A DNA stretch of 64,000 nt from an uncultured Lachnospiraceae bacterium (GCA_902779575.1 CACZBW010000004.1:248001-312000); one strand, 5' to 3'; positions 1 through 8,871 are shown, counted from the first letter of the stretch. The notes: generated by a model not told the origin, from the sequence alone. A program made the numbers and translations.

Positions 1-2
1 TC

Positions 3-506
3 GGAATGAAAAATCCGACAAGCGGCGACCTTTCGGTTATGTTCAACTCCATCATGGCGGCGCAGTCGAAGCACAATTTCATCTACAGAGGATGGGATGT
101 GACCACAGACGGAAACGATCTGGCCCATGTGGTCCTGCGCGGAGGCGTGAACAAGCATGGGAATAATCTTCCCAATTACCATTATGAAGACCTGCTTCTG
201 CTCAATGAGCAGTACGGGAAGAAGAACCTGAAAAATCCTGCGGTCGTAGTGGACTGCAACCATTCCAATTCCAACAAGCAGCATATGGAGCAGATCCGGA
301 TCGCCAGGGAAGTTCTCCACAGCCGGCGCTATAATGAGGAACTGAGAAAGCTTGTCAAAGGGCTCATGATTGAGAGCTATCTGGTGGGCGGAAGGCAGGA
401 TTCCGTCGGCGGGCCCGATCATGTATACGGCCAGTCGATCACGGACGCCTGCCTGGGCTGGGAAGATTCCGAAAAACTGGTATTCGATATTTACCGCGAA
501 TGCTGA
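3..506 (+). CDS. 3-deoxy-7-phosphoheptulonate (DAHP) synthase, C-terminal part
   Basis: The gene is cut by the window edge; the reading frame is already open at base 3, so the first ATG (position 6) is internal. The product condenses phosphoenolpyruvate with erythrose-4-phosphate, the first step of the shikimate pathway. The visible 167 residues carry hallmarks of the class I (AroF/G/H) enzyme: GMKNPTSGD, the VLRGG motif, the metal-binding DCNHSNSNK stretch, and a C-terminal IESYLVGG...YGQSITDACLGW block. The family is recognised with confidence, but which feedback-regulated isozyme it is cannot be told because the N-terminus is missing. A strong hairpin terminator follows. Confidence 0.93.
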   Translation, partial: GMKNPTSGDLSVMFNSIMAAQSKHNFIYRGWDVTTDGNDLAHVVLRGGVNKHGNNLPNYHYEDLLLLNEQYGKKNLKNPAVVVDCNHSNSNKQHMEQIRIAREVLHSRRYNEELRKLVKGLMIESYLVGGRQDSVGGPDHVYGQSITDACLGWEDSEKLVFDIYREC

Positions 507-511
507 GCAGG

Positions 512-560
512 AAAACGCTGATCTGTTTTTTATCAAAATAATATTCAGATCAGCGTTTTT
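512..560. terminator. Bidirectional-looking terminator after DAHP synthase gene
   Basis: The arms AACGCTGATCTG and CAGATCAGCGTT are perfect inverted repeats around an AT-rich loop and are followed by a T-run. It lies between the converging DAHP synthase and RNase H genes and could serve both. The arm core AACGCTGAT resembles the ends of the palindromic elements at 3260 and 33065. Confidence 0.7.
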
Positions 561-651
561 CGATCTGTCTTTCAGCATTCAAAGTGATCAGGACTCCGGG
601 CAATATGGTTTCGAAGAAAGGATTTATCTGTGCTGTAATATGCCAGAGCTT

Positions 652-1698
652 TTATCCGACGGCAGGATCCTCGATCAGATTGTCCGAATCCGCGGCGGAG
701 GTTGCGAGTTCGTCGCAGCGTTCGTTCCGCGGATTCCCGTTGTGACCCCTGACCCAGTTCCAGCTTACCTGATGAGGAGCGGCAGCTGTAAGAAGACGCT
801 TCCAGAGATCGGCATTTTTCACCGGTTCCGTACGCGTACGCATCCAGTCATTCCGGATCCATTTGTCAATCCAGTGTTCGTTGAAGGCTTTGACCAGATA
901 CTGGGAATCCGACCACAGATCCACGCTGCAGGGCCGCGTCAGGGCTTCAAGGCCTGCGATGGCTGCCATGAGTTCCATGCGGTTGTTCGTGGTCTTCCGG
1001 TAGCCCTGGCTGTATTCTCTGCTGTGCAGCTGTCCTTCGCGGTCCCTGAATTCCAGTATGACGCCGTAGCCGCCGGGCCCGTCCGGGTTTCCGCGCGCGG
1101 CTCCGTCTGTATAGACAGTTACTTCCGGCAGGAGAGGCTCTTCCGGCGCGGTGCTGTTTTTCTTCTCTGCGCCCTGCGGGCGATCAGCAGATTCTTTCTG
1201 ACCGGAGCCTTCCGGCGCAGATTCCGTCCGGCTGCGGGATCCTGTCTGTCGTTCAGGGCCGGTTTCCCTGTGTTCAGATTCCTGTAAAAAATCCGGCTGC
1301 CCGGGATCTTCTTCCGGCGGTTCCAGGAAAAAATCACTGTGCGCGGGATCGCCCGGAACACAGATCCGGATGCCGAGCGTGCGGCAGCTGACGAAGATAT
1401 CGCGGACTGTTCCGGGATCCTCCAGGCAGCAGATTACATAATCCATGTCATAGAGATCCTCCCGCTCGTAAGATTTTTGCAGGACGGTTAAGTCCCCCCC
1501 GCTGCACAGCTCGGAAAGCACAGGGGGAAGAGGGTCGGAATCCGTGAGACAGAAAAGTCGGACATTGCCGGCAGAGAGGGCGCCGAGTGCCCTGAGGGCG
1601 GCGGGACCGCTGCCCGTCACAAGAACTTTTTTTTCTGAAAGATCTACGTATAAGGGAAAATACTTTTTGCGGCCCCGGACCGCACGGCTTTTTTCCAT
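652..1698 (-). CDS. Siroheme-synthase-like N-terminal domain fused to ribonuclease HI
   Basis: The C-terminal domain (about 190-348) is a complete RNase HI, which cleaves the RNA strand of RNA:DNA hybrids. The catalytic residues D198 (YTDGA), E242 (NRMEL), D264 (SDSQY), H319 (RGHNGN) and D329 (NERCDE) are all present. Residues 12-128 instead resemble the NAD-binding precorrin-2 dehydrogenase domain of CysG/Met8: a YFPLYVDL start, a KKVLVTGSGPAAL nucleotide-binding loop, a CLEDP motif where the family has ATDDP, and GDPAHSDFF where it has DDPxxCDF. A charged low-complexity linker (about 130-188) joins them. No other tetrapyrrole gene is nearby, so the N-terminal domain may be a degenerate or regulatory remnant. 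The ATG at 1698 has AGGAAG upstream. Confidence 0.85.
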   Translation of the reverse strand: MEKSRAVRGRKKYFPLYVDLSEKKVLVTGSGPAALRALGALSAGNVRLFCLTDSDPLPPVLSELCSGGDLTVLQKSYEREDLYDMDYVICCLEDPGTVRDIFVSCRTLGIRICVPGDPAHSDFFLEPPEEDPGQPDFLQESEHRETGPERQTGSRSRTESAPEGSGQKESADRPQGAEKKNSTAPEEPLLPEVTVYTDGAARGNPDGPGGYGVILEFRDREGQLHSREYSQGYRKTTNNRMELMAAIAGLEALTRPCSVDLWSDSQYLVKAFNEHWIDKWIRNDWMRTRTEPVKNADLWKRLLTAAAPHQVSWNWVRGHNGNPRNERCDELATSAADSDNLIEDPAVG

Positions 1699-1872
1699 AA
1701 GCTGCGTCTTCCTTTCAAAAGTTCGCTGAACGGATTTCCCTGATGCCGTCTTCGGACGGGAAACGCAGCGAAATCAGAGATTTGTGGATTCTGTACAGAC
1801 TATATTGTATCCTGCCGGACGGAAAAAAGCGAGAAGATCCGTAAGATTTGCAGCAGGGAAGGAGAGACTGAT

Positions 1873-3228
1873 TTGGATAAAGTAAAAGATATGACGAAAG
1901 GGAGCCCGGTCGGGCTGATTTTTACCTTTGCCATCCCGCTCATGCTCGGAAATCTGTTCCAGCAGCTCTATACCGTGGCGGATTCACTTATTGTGAGCAG
2001 GGGAGTCGGCGTGGACGCGCTGGCTTCGCTGGGCAGTATTGACTGGTATCTGTATCTTGTTCTCGGAACGATACAGGGGATTACGCAGGGCTTCGCTATT
2101 CTGATCGCGCAGCGTTTCGGAGCGGGAGACCGGCCGGGCCTCAAGAGAGCCTACCGCCAGTCGCTGCTTCTGTCCGCGGGCCTTGGCCTGCTTCTGACCG
2201 TGTGCGCGCTGCTTTCCGTTCATCCGGTGCTGAATCTTCTGCAGGTACCCGGGGGGATCCGCCCCATGTCACGGATCTACGCGATTATCCTGTTCCTGGG
2301 CGTGCCGGCGCAGATGCTGTTCAATTATACGGCTTCCATGCTGCGGGCCCTGGGAAACAGCCGGACTCCGCTGCAGGCGATGACTGCGGCTTCCCTCTTT
2401 AATATTGTCATGGACCTGCTCTTTGTCATGGTTTTTCACTGGGGCGTCGCGGGCGCTGCAGCCGCTACAGTCATGGCCCAGCTGCTTTCGGGTGCCTGGT
2501 GCTTAAGAGCCATGCTTTCGGTCGACGAATTCAGTATGGACGGCAGGCAGGAGAAAACTACAGAGCCCGGACTGAACAGGAAGCTTCTCGGCCTCTGCAG
2601 CCCGCTTGTTCTGCAGAATATCCTGATTTCCGTCGGCGGGATGATCGTCATCCATGTGGTAAACGGCTTCGGGGTTTCCTTCATAGCCGGCTATACTGCC
2701 ACCAACAAGCTGTATGGGGCGCTGGAGGGGGCAGGCATCGCCTACGGATATGCGATGGTGACTTATATCGGGCAGAATTACGGAGCCGGAAGATGGGACC
2801 GGATCCGTTCCGGCTATAAGGCGGCGATGCTGATCGGCATGGCTACTGCCTTTCTGATCGGGGCAGTCATGGTAATCTTCGGACATCAGATCGGAGCCGC
2901 ATTCCTCCCCGGCGGCGGCGCCGGGGTCCCGGAGGCGAGAGAGACTGCCTACAGATATCTGATGATAATGGGCATCTGCCTTCCCATTCTGTATGTGCTG
3001 CATGTGACGCGTTCAACCCTGCAGGGGTTCGGTGATACAGTCATGACGATGGTTTCCGGAATCGCGGAGTTTCTGATGCGCACCTTTATGGCTGTTTTTG
3101 TGAGCCGTTATCTGGGCGGAACCAGCATCATGTACGGGGAAGTGGCGGCCTGGCTGGGCGCGGACCTTGTTCTGGTCGGCTCGCTGATAAAACATTTCCG
3201 CGGCGGCGGCACGGAAAGGGCAGGCTGA
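1873..3228 (+). CDS. MATE family multidrug/solute exporter
   Basis: A 451-residue integral membrane protein with about 12 hydrophobic segments and the two-fold repeated layout of the MATE (NorM/DinF-like) family. Typical signatures include the opening GSPVGLIFTFAIPLMLGN, QQLYTVADSLIVSR in the first repeat, and LLFVMVFHWGVAGAA. Such proteins export cationic drugs or metabolites using Na+ or H+ gradients; the substrate cannot be predicted. The start is read as TTG at 1873, about 7 bases after an AAGGAGAG ribosome binding site. An ATG six codons downstream (1891) is an alternative without a good binding site. Confidence 0.88.
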   Translation: MDKVKDMTKGSPVGLIFTFAIPLMLGNLFQQLYTVADSLIVSRGVGVDALASLGSIDWYLYLVLGTIQGITQGFAILIAQRFGAGDRPGLKRAYRQSLLLSAGLGLLLTVCALLSVHPVLNLLQVPGGIRPMSRIYAIILFLGVPAQMLFNYTASMLRALGNSRTPLQAMTAASLFNIVMDLLFVMVFHWGVAGAAAATVMAQLLSGAWCLRAMLSVDEFSMDGRQEKTTEPGLNRKLLGLCSPLVLQNILISVGGMIVIHVVNGFGVSFIAGYTATNKLYGALEGAGIAYGYAMVTYIGQNYGAGRWDRIRSGYKAAMLIGMATAFLIGAVMVIFGHQIGAAFLPGGGAGVPEARETAYRYLMIMGICLPILYVLHVTRSTLQGFGDTVMTMVSGIAEFLMRTFMAVFVSRYLGGTSIMYGEVAAWLGADLVLVGSLIKHFRGGGTERAG

Positions 3229-3259
3229 TCTTGCAGCAAGGGAAGGAAAGCACTTTTTC

Positions 3260-3380
3260 TAAGGAAACACTGATTATATCAGTGTTTCCTTAGAGCCTCC
3301 GGCGGATCGCAGTGCTGCGCAGCGGAAGGCTTGCTCTGCAAGCCGCGCAGCACTTCAGTATAAATCAGCGTTTCCCTAAA
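3260..3380. repeat. MITE-like palindromic element with TAAGGAAACACTGATT ends
   Basis: The element begins with a perfect 15-base palindrome (3260-3292, TAAGGAAACACTGAT and its complement) and ends with AAATCAGCGTTTCCCTAA (3363-3380), which is a near inverted copy of the left end. Between them lies a strong hairpin (3311-3352) with arms AGTGCTGCGC and GCGCAGCACT. The first palindrome could also act as a terminator for the MATE gene. The ends match those of the short element at 33065-33126. No transposase is present, so mobility is inference. Confidence 0.55.
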
Positions 3381-3385
3381 ATCGC

Positions 3386-3523
3386 CCGGACAGATCCCTG
3401 CGGAGACTGACAGGTACGAAACACGAGTTAACAGGAAGCATATCCGACCGGCGGATCCCTGCGGAGACTGACAGGTACGAAACACGGGTTAACAGGAAGC
3501 ATACCAGCCCGGCAGATCCCTGC
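3386..3523. repeat. 61-bp tandem repeat, about 2.2 copies
   Basis: GATCCCTGCGGAGACTGACA starts at 3393 and 3454, and its first part recurs at 3515, giving a 61-base period. Copies one and two are nearly identical and the third is truncated. The array ends about 40 bases before the esterase start codon, so it lies in that gene's promoter/leader region. With the element at 3260-3380 it fills the 333-base gap between the MATE and esterase genes. Confidence 0.8.
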
Positions 3524-3561
3524 AAAAGCCGGGATGTTACGGACCGGGAAAGGAGAAGAGG

Positions 3562-4323
3562 ATGGAAAACAGAGAATTCTACATTGATCATGACGGAATC
3601 GCGCTGCATGCGAAACTGGATTTTCCGAAGGATGCGGAAAAATGTCCGCTGGTGGTCGTTGCCCACGGCTTTACCGGACATATGGAAGAGCGCCATATCA
3701 CCGCTGTGGCTTCGGCGCTGAATGAGATCGGTTTTGCCAGCCTGCGCGTGGAACTTTACGGGCACGGAAAGAGCGGGGGCAGTTTCCGCAGGCATACGAT
3801 ATTTAAATGGGTATCGGAACTGCTGACGGTGATTGATTATGCGGCGAAGCTGGATTTCGTGACAAATCTTTACCTGACGGGGCATTCGCAGGGGGGTCTT
3901 GCGACGATCCTGGCCGGCGGCATGAATCCGGACCGTCTGAAAGCGATCATTCCCCTTTCGCCCGCTGTCATTATTAAGGAAGGGGCACTGAAGGGAGACA
4001 TGCTCGGAGCGGCATTTGATCCCCTCCACATCCCGGATACCGTGGAATTTCCGGATGGGAAACTTCTGGACGCAAGTTATTTCCGGACAGCCCAGCTTCT
4101 GCCCGTTGAGGAGGCAGTAAAGCGGTACAGGGGCCCGGTCCTGATCGTACACGGGGATGAGGATGAGGCGGTTCCCTACCGCTGCGCCGTCGAACTGGAG
4201 AAAGAGTATGAAAATGCGAAGCTGGTCACCATTCCGGGTGACGACCACTGCTATGATTACCATCTGGATCAGGTGCTTGAAGCGGTCACCTCTTTCGTAA
4301 AGGACTGCGAGTCCGGCCGCTGA
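3562..4323 (+). CDS. Alpha/beta hydrolase of the cinnamoyl/feruloyl esterase type
   Basis: A 253-residue single-domain serine hydrolase without a signal peptide, so probably cytoplasmic. The nucleophile elbow GHSQGG places Ser109; the acid is probably Asp199 (HGDED) and the base His229 (GDDHC). HGFTGH near residue 35 would form the oxyanion hole. The overall pattern, including the LSPA and IPLSP/HIPD segments between strand 6 and the acid, is like the intracellular cinnamoyl esterases of gut Lactobacillus and Butyrivibrio, which release ferulic or p-coumaric acid from plant-derived esters. The substrate assignment is inference. The ribosome binding site AAAGGAGAAGAGG precedes the ATG. Confidence 0.82.
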   Translation: MENREFYIDHDGIALHAKLDFPKDAEKCPLVVVAHGFTGHMEERHITAVASALNEIGFASLRVELYGHGKSGGSFRRHTIFKWVSELLTVIDYAAKLDFVTNLYLTGHSQGGLATILAGGMNPDRLKAIIPLSPAVIIKEGALKGDMLGAAFDPLHIPDTVEFPDGKLLDASYFRTAQLLPVEEAVKRYRGPVLIVHGDEDEAVPYRCAVELEKEYENAKLVTIPGDDHCYDYHLDQVLEAVTSFVKDCESGR

Positions 4324-4363
4324 TAACAGGACTGGGCGGGAAGCCGGAAACAGACGGTTCTAA

Positions 4364-4392
4364 TTGACTTTTGGAAATAGCGTTTGTATACT
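4364..4392 (+). promoter_or_regulatory. Sigma-A promoter of tyrS
   Basis: TTGACT (4364-4369) and TATACT (4387-4392) are separated by 17 bases. Transcription would start near 4399, leaving an untranslated leader of about 200 bases before tyrS. The leader contains no recognisable T-box core (GGGTGGNACCGCG), although Gram-positive tyrS genes often have one. No clear terminator/antiterminator pair is visible in it. Confidence 0.75.
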
Positions 4393-4600
4393 ATTATGCA
4401 TCGCGGTCCTGTGAGGCCGCAGAGAATGCAGAACCACAGCTGCCTTCAGATCGGGGGCGTATCTGGGGAGCGTGTGAAACCGGAGCAGGTCCTGAGGCAT
4501 TGCCGCGTATGGCTGTATGCACTTCAGCTTGTGATGGTTCCGGAAAGGCCGGGACAGAACTGTGCGTATGAAAGCCCGGGAATAAGAAAGGAAGAGACAG

Positions 4601-5836
4601 ATGGGTGTTTATGAGGAGCTTCAGGCGAGAGGCCTTCTCGCGCAGCTGACGGATGCGGAAAAGATCCGTGAGATGATCAATAACGGCAGGGCGACCTTTT
4701 ACATCGGATTCGATCCGACCGCGGACAGCCTCCATGTAGGCCACTTTATGGCACTGTGCCTGATGAAGAGGCTGCAGATGGCGGGGAATAAACCGATCGC
4801 TCTCCTGGGCGGCGGCACGGGCATGGTCGGAGATCCGTCCGGCAGAACCGATTCCCGTCCCATGATGACGGTTGAGGAGATTCAGCACAACTGCGAGTGC
4901 TTCCGTCAGCAGATGAGCAGATTTATCGATTTCGGAGAGGGCGAGGGAAAGGCGATTACGGTCAATAACGCGGACTGGCTGCTGGACCTGAACTATGTAA
5001 ACCTTCTGCGCGAAGTCGGGACCTGCTTCACGGTCAACGAGATGCTGGCGGCAAGGTGCTACAAGCAGAGATGGGAGAAGGGCCTGACCTTCTTTGAATT
5101 CAACTATATGATCATGCAGGCATATGATTTCTATATGCTTTACAAGAATTACGGCTGCCAGATGCAGTTCGGCGGGGACGACCAGTGGTCGAACATGCTG
5201 GCCGGCCGCGAACTGATCCGCAGAAAGCTTGAGAATGCGGATTCCGAGGCCATGACCATCACCCTCCTTACCAATTCGGAAGGGAAGAAGATGGGCAAGA
5301 CCGCGAAGGGAGCCGTATGGCTGGATCCGAACAAGACCAGTCCCTTTGACTTCTACCAGTACTGGAGAAATGTCGGCGACCAGGACGTCATCAAGTGCAT
5401 GAAGCTGCTCACCTTCCTTCCCATTGAAGAGATTGAAAGCTATGAGAAGAAGGAAGGACAGGAACTGAACGCGGTCAAGGAAGTCCTTGCATATAATCTT
5501 ACCGAGATGGTACACGGGGAAGAGGAAGCGAAAAAGGCGCAGGACGGCGCACGCAGGCTCTTTGCCGCAGGCGGTGCCGATACGGAGCATCTGGAAGCGG
5601 TCATGCTTGACCTTGCTTCTTTCCGTGACGGGAAGGTGGACCTGATCGGCGCTCTGGTTGCGGCCGCGCTTGTCACGAACCGTTCGGAAGGACGCCGCGC
5701 GATCGAGCAGGGCGGAGTTCTGGTCGATGAGGAGAAGGTCACGGACGTTCATGCAGTCCTGGATCAGGAAAAGCTGAAAAACGGCGGCATTGTGCTTCGC
5801 CGCGGCAAGAAGAAATTCGCGAAAGTAGCGCTTTGA
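4601..5836 (+). CDS. tyrS: Tyrosyl-tRNA synthetase
   Basis: Charges tRNA-Tyr with tyrosine in two ATP-dependent steps. The 411-residue length fits bacterial TyrRS. The class I signatures are present: HVGH at 45-48 (HIGH motif) and KMGKT at 230-234 (KMSKS). The tyrosine-binding region is seen in YIGFDPTADSLHVGH and in the GGDDQWSN segment. An S4-type RNA-binding domain forms the C-terminus (about 345-405, ending in RRGKKKF). The start follows AAAGGAAGAGAC. alaS lies 92 bases downstream on the same strand and may be co-transcribed, since no terminator was seen between them. Confidence 0.97.
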   Translation: MGVYEELQARGLLAQLTDAEKIREMINNGRATFYIGFDPTADSLHVGHFMALCLMKRLQMAGNKPIALLGGGTGMVGDPSGRTDSRPMMTVEEIQHNCECFRQQMSRFIDFGEGEGKAITVNNADWLLDLNYVNLLREVGTCFTVNEMLAARCYKQRWEKGLTFFEFNYMIMQAYDFYMLYKNYGCQMQFGGDDQWSNMLAGRELIRRKLENADSEAMTITLLTNSEGKKMGKTAKGAVWLDPNKTSPFDFYQYWRNVGDQDVIKCMKLLTFLPIEEIESYEKKEGQELNAVKEVLAYNLTEMVHGEEEAKKAQDGARRLFAAGGADTEHLEAVMLDLASFRDGKVDLIGALVAAALVTNRSEGRRAIEQGGVLVDEEKVTDVHAVLDQEKLKNGGIVLRRGKKKFAKVAL

Positions 5837-5928
5837 CAGAACTGCTGTTCACAGGCCGCTGACATTGTCCGGCGATGAACGGCAATCTTTGGTATCCGCA
5901 TATAATTAGGAAAGGTCGTAATCGAATC

Positions 5929-8568
5929 ATGAAGAAGTATGGTGTCAATGAACTTCGCAGGATGTTTCTTGATTTCTTTGAGAGCAAGGACCATCTCGTG
6001 ATGCCGAGTTTTTCGCTTGTACCGCACAATGACAAGAGCCTTCTGCTGATCAACGCAGGAATGGCTCCTCTGAAACCGTATTTTACCGGAGCGGAGATCC
6101 CGCCGCGCCGCAGGGTCGCCACATGCCAGAAGTGCATCCGTACCGGAGATATCGAGAATGTCGGAAAGACAGCCCGGCACGGCACCTTCTTTGAGATGCT
6201 CGGGAATTTCTCCTTCGGAGATTATTTCAAGACAGAAGCCATCCACTGGTCCTGGGAATTTCTGACCGAGGTCGTGGGGCTCGATCCGGAGAGGCTGTAT
6301 CCTTCCGTCTATCTGGATGACGATGAGGCCTTTGATATCTGGAACAAGGAAATCGGCGTGCCGAAGAACAAGATCTACCGCTTCGGCAAGGCGGACAACT
6401 TCTGGGAGCACGGCGCCGGTCCCTGCGGTCCCTGCAGCGAGATCTACTATGACCGCGGCGAGAAATACGGCTGCGGCAAGCCGACCTGCGAGCCGGGCTG
6501 CGACTGCGACCGCTATATGGAGATCTGGAACAACGTCTTCACGCAGTTTGAAAATGACGGAAACGGCAATTATGAGACGCTGAAGCAGAAGAATATCGAC
6601 ACAGGTATGGGTCTGGAACGCCTTGCGGTGGTCTGCCAGGAAGTCGACTCCATGTTTGACGTTGACACGATCGTCGCCCTCAGGGACAAGGTCTGCGAAT
6701 TTGCCCGTATTCCCTATCATACGGATGAAAAGAAGGATGTCTCGATCCGCAGGATCGTTGACCATATCCGCTCTTCGACCTTCATGATTTCGGACGGCAT
6801 CATGCCGACCAATGAAGGCCGCGGTTATGTGCTGCGCCGCCTGATCAGGGGCGCCGCCAGACACGGAAGACTTCTCGGCATCGAGGGAGCTTTCCTCTCC
6901 GAGCTGTCGAAGACCGTGATTGAGACTTCCAGGGACGGATATCCGGAGCTGGAGGAGAAGAAAGATTTCATTTTCAAGGTTCTGGCCCAGGAAGAGGATA
7001 ATTTCGACCGCACGATCGACCAGGGACTTTCCATCCTCTCCTCTCTGGAAGAGGGGATGAAGGCGGAAGGAAAGAAGGAGCTTGCAGGAAAAGATGCCTT
7101 CACCCTTTACGATACCTACGGTTTCCCGCTGGATCTGACGAAGGAGATCCTGGAGGAGAAGGGATATACCGTCGACCAGGCAGGATTCGACGCCTGTATG
7201 AAGGAGCAGAGGGAGAGAGCGCGCGCGGCCAGGGCCAAGACCAATTATATGGGCGCGGACGCTACCGTATACGACAGCATTCCGGTCGAGATTACGACGG
7301 AGTTCGACGGCTACGATCGCCTGAGCGAGGAGTCTGAGATCTCGGTTCTTACGACCCAGAGCGAGCTTACGGAAGCTCTGACGGACGGCGAGAAGGGTAC
7401 GATCGTGACGAAGAAGACCCCCTTCTACGGAACCATGGGCGGCCAGACAGGAGATATCGGCCTGATTACCGGACCGGACGGAGTCTTCCAGGTTGAGGAT
7501 ACGATCCATCTGCGCGGAGGCAGGGTCGGTCATGTCGGCCATATGCTGCGCGGCATGCTGAAGACGGGCGACCATGTTACCCTCGCTGTTGACGAGAAGG
7601 CCAGAAAGGCTACCTGCGGCAATCATTCCGCGACGCATCTGCTTCAGAAAGCGCTGAAGTTGGTACTGGGATCCCACGTTGAGCAGAAAGGATCCCTGGT
7701 TACGCCCGGCAGGCTCCGCTTCGATTTTTCCCATTTCCAGGCGATGACCCCGGAGGAGATCCGCAGGGTTGAGGATCTGGTGAACCAGGAGATCATGGAA
7801 GGGATTCCGGTAAAGACGGATGTCATGTCTTTGGATGAGGCGAAGAAAACCGGCGCCATGGCCCTGTTCGGCGAGAAATACGGAGAGGAAGTCCGCGTGG
7901 TCTCCATGGGAGATTTCTCCAGAGAACTCTGCGGCGGTACGCATGTGGCGAACACAGCCGATATCAGGAACTTCAAGATCCTGTCCGAAGCGGGTATCGC
8001 GGCGGGCGTCAGAAGAATTGAAGCCCTGACAGGCGCGCAGGTGATCGACTATTATCGTCAGCAGGAGTCGGAAGTTGCGGCGGCGGCAGCCATGCTGAAA
8101 ACTTCCCCGGACGGGCTGCTGGATAAGATCGCAGCGCTTCAGGCGGAACTGAAAGAAGCCCACAGCCAGATCGAATCCCTCAAGAGCGAGGCGGCGAAGA
8201 ACGCCATGGGCGATGTGACGGACAATGTCCGCGAGATCGGCGGAATCCGCTTCCTTGCAGCCAGGATGGAAGGCGTGGATGCCAACGGCCTGCGCGAGCT
8301 CGGAGATTCTCTGAAAGAGAAGCTGGGTGAGTGTGTTATCGTACTTGCTTCCGTTGCGGACGGTAAGGTCCAGCTGATGGCAACCGCTACGGACGGAGCC
8401 TTGAAGAAAGGCGCCCATGCGGGCAGCCTGATCAAAGGGATCGCGAAGTTTGTCGGCGGCGGAGGAGGAGGAAGACCGAACATGGCCATGGCCGGCGGTA
8501 AGAATCCGGAAGGCGTGGACCAGGCTCTGGAGGAATCCGCGAAGGTTCTCGAAAGCCTGCTGAAATAA
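5929..8568 (+). CDS. alaS: Alanyl-tRNA synthetase
   Basis: Class II synthetase charging tRNA-Ala, with an editing domain that hydrolyses mischarged Ser/Gly-tRNA-Ala. The product is 879 residues from the ATG at 5929. An in-frame ATG at 5875 would add 18 untypical residues, while family members usually begin near MKKYGVNELRRMFLDFF. Catalytic-core signatures include GNFSFGDYFK and NEGRGYVLRR. The editing-site zinc ligands are His566 and His570 (HSATH), Cys668 and His672 (CGGTH). The C-terminal glycine-rich GGGGGGRPNMA segment is typical of the C-Ala domain. AGGAAAGG lies about 13 bases before the chosen start. Confidence 0.97.
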   Translation: MKKYGVNELRRMFLDFFESKDHLVMPSFSLVPHNDKSLLLINAGMAPLKPYFTGAEIPPRRRVATCQKCIRTGDIENVGKTARHGTFFEMLGNFSFGDYFKTEAIHWSWEFLTEVVGLDPERLYPSVYLDDDEAFDIWNKEIGVPKNKIYRFGKADNFWEHGAGPCGPCSEIYYDRGEKYGCGKPTCEPGCDCDRYMEIWNNVFTQFENDGNGNYETLKQKNIDTGMGLERLAVVCQEVDSMFDVDTIVALRDKVCEFARIPYHTDEKKDVSIRRIVDHIRSSTFMISDGIMPTNEGRGYVLRRLIRGAARHGRLLGIEGAFLSELSKTVIETSRDGYPELEEKKDFIFKVLAQEEDNFDRTIDQGLSILSSLEEGMKAEGKKELAGKDAFTLYDTYGFPLDLTKEILEEKGYTVDQAGFDACMKEQRERARAARAKTNYMGADATVYDSIPVEITTEFDGYDRLSEESEISVLTTQSELTEALTDGEKGTIVTKKTPFYGTMGGQTGDIGLITGPDGVFQVEDTIHLRGGRVGHVGHMLRGMLKTGDHVTLAVDEKARKATCGNHSATHLLQKALKLVLGSHVEQKGSLVTPGRLRFDFSHFQAMTPEEIRRVEDLVNQEIMEGIPVKTDVMSLDEAKKTGAMALFGEKYGEEVRVVSMGDFSRELCGGTHVANTADIRNFKILSEAGIAAGVRRIEALTGAQVIDYYRQQESEVAAAAAMLKTSPDGLLDKIAALQAELKEAHSQIESLKSEAAKNAMGDVTDNVREIGGIRFLAARMEGVDANGLRELGDSLKEKLGECVIVLASVADGKVQLMATATDGALKKGAHAGSLIKGIAKFVGGGGGGRPNMAMAGGKNPEGVDQALEESAKVLESLLK

Positions 8569-8767
8569 GAGGATTCCCGGTTCCTGCCGGACTGCATATG
8601 AGGGACTTCCTGAGGGACGGGCAGCAGGACGGCGGGGCAGGCGGTTTTCTGCAGGTCCATGCGCCGGAGCACAGGCGGAAAGACAGTCTGCCGCGGATGG
8701 AAGATTTGCACAATTTGCGGAGAAAAAGATTGTCTATCTTGAATGGCTTCCCGCGGAAGAAAAAGTA
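8569..8767. other. Intergenic gap alaS-rpsU (about 300 bases with the promoter)
   Basis: No convincing gene, terminator or RNA motif was found in this stretch apart from the rpsU promoter at its right end. Open frames on the minus strand here are Cys/Ser/Pro-rich and lack a ribosome binding site. Confidence 0.5.
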
Positions 8768-8797
8768 TTGACGGAACAAAAGGGAACGTGTTATAAT
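8768..8797 (+). promoter_or_regulatory. Sigma-A promoter of rpsU
   Basis: TTGACG (8768-8773) and a consensus TATAAT (8792-8797) with an 18-base spacer, about 70 bases before rpsU. Confidence 0.75.
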
Positions 8798-8871
8798 CTC
8801 GTTCGTGCATGAAATTACCCGGACAGTTGGTGATGCACAATTTCACAGCTGGAGGGAGGTAGGGTTAAAGA

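Noticed and set aside
4393-4600. T-box riboswitch upstream of tyrS
   Set aside because: The leader length fits, but the conserved GGGTGGNACCGCG-type core and a terminator/antiterminator pair could not be found.
5875-5928. Extended N-terminus for AlaS
   Set aside because: The added residues do not resemble the family start, and a better ribosome binding site precedes the ATG at 5929.
5764-8418. 884-residue open frame on the minus strand opposite alaS
   Set aside because: Shadow frame of alaS; alaS has all expected motifs while this frame has none.
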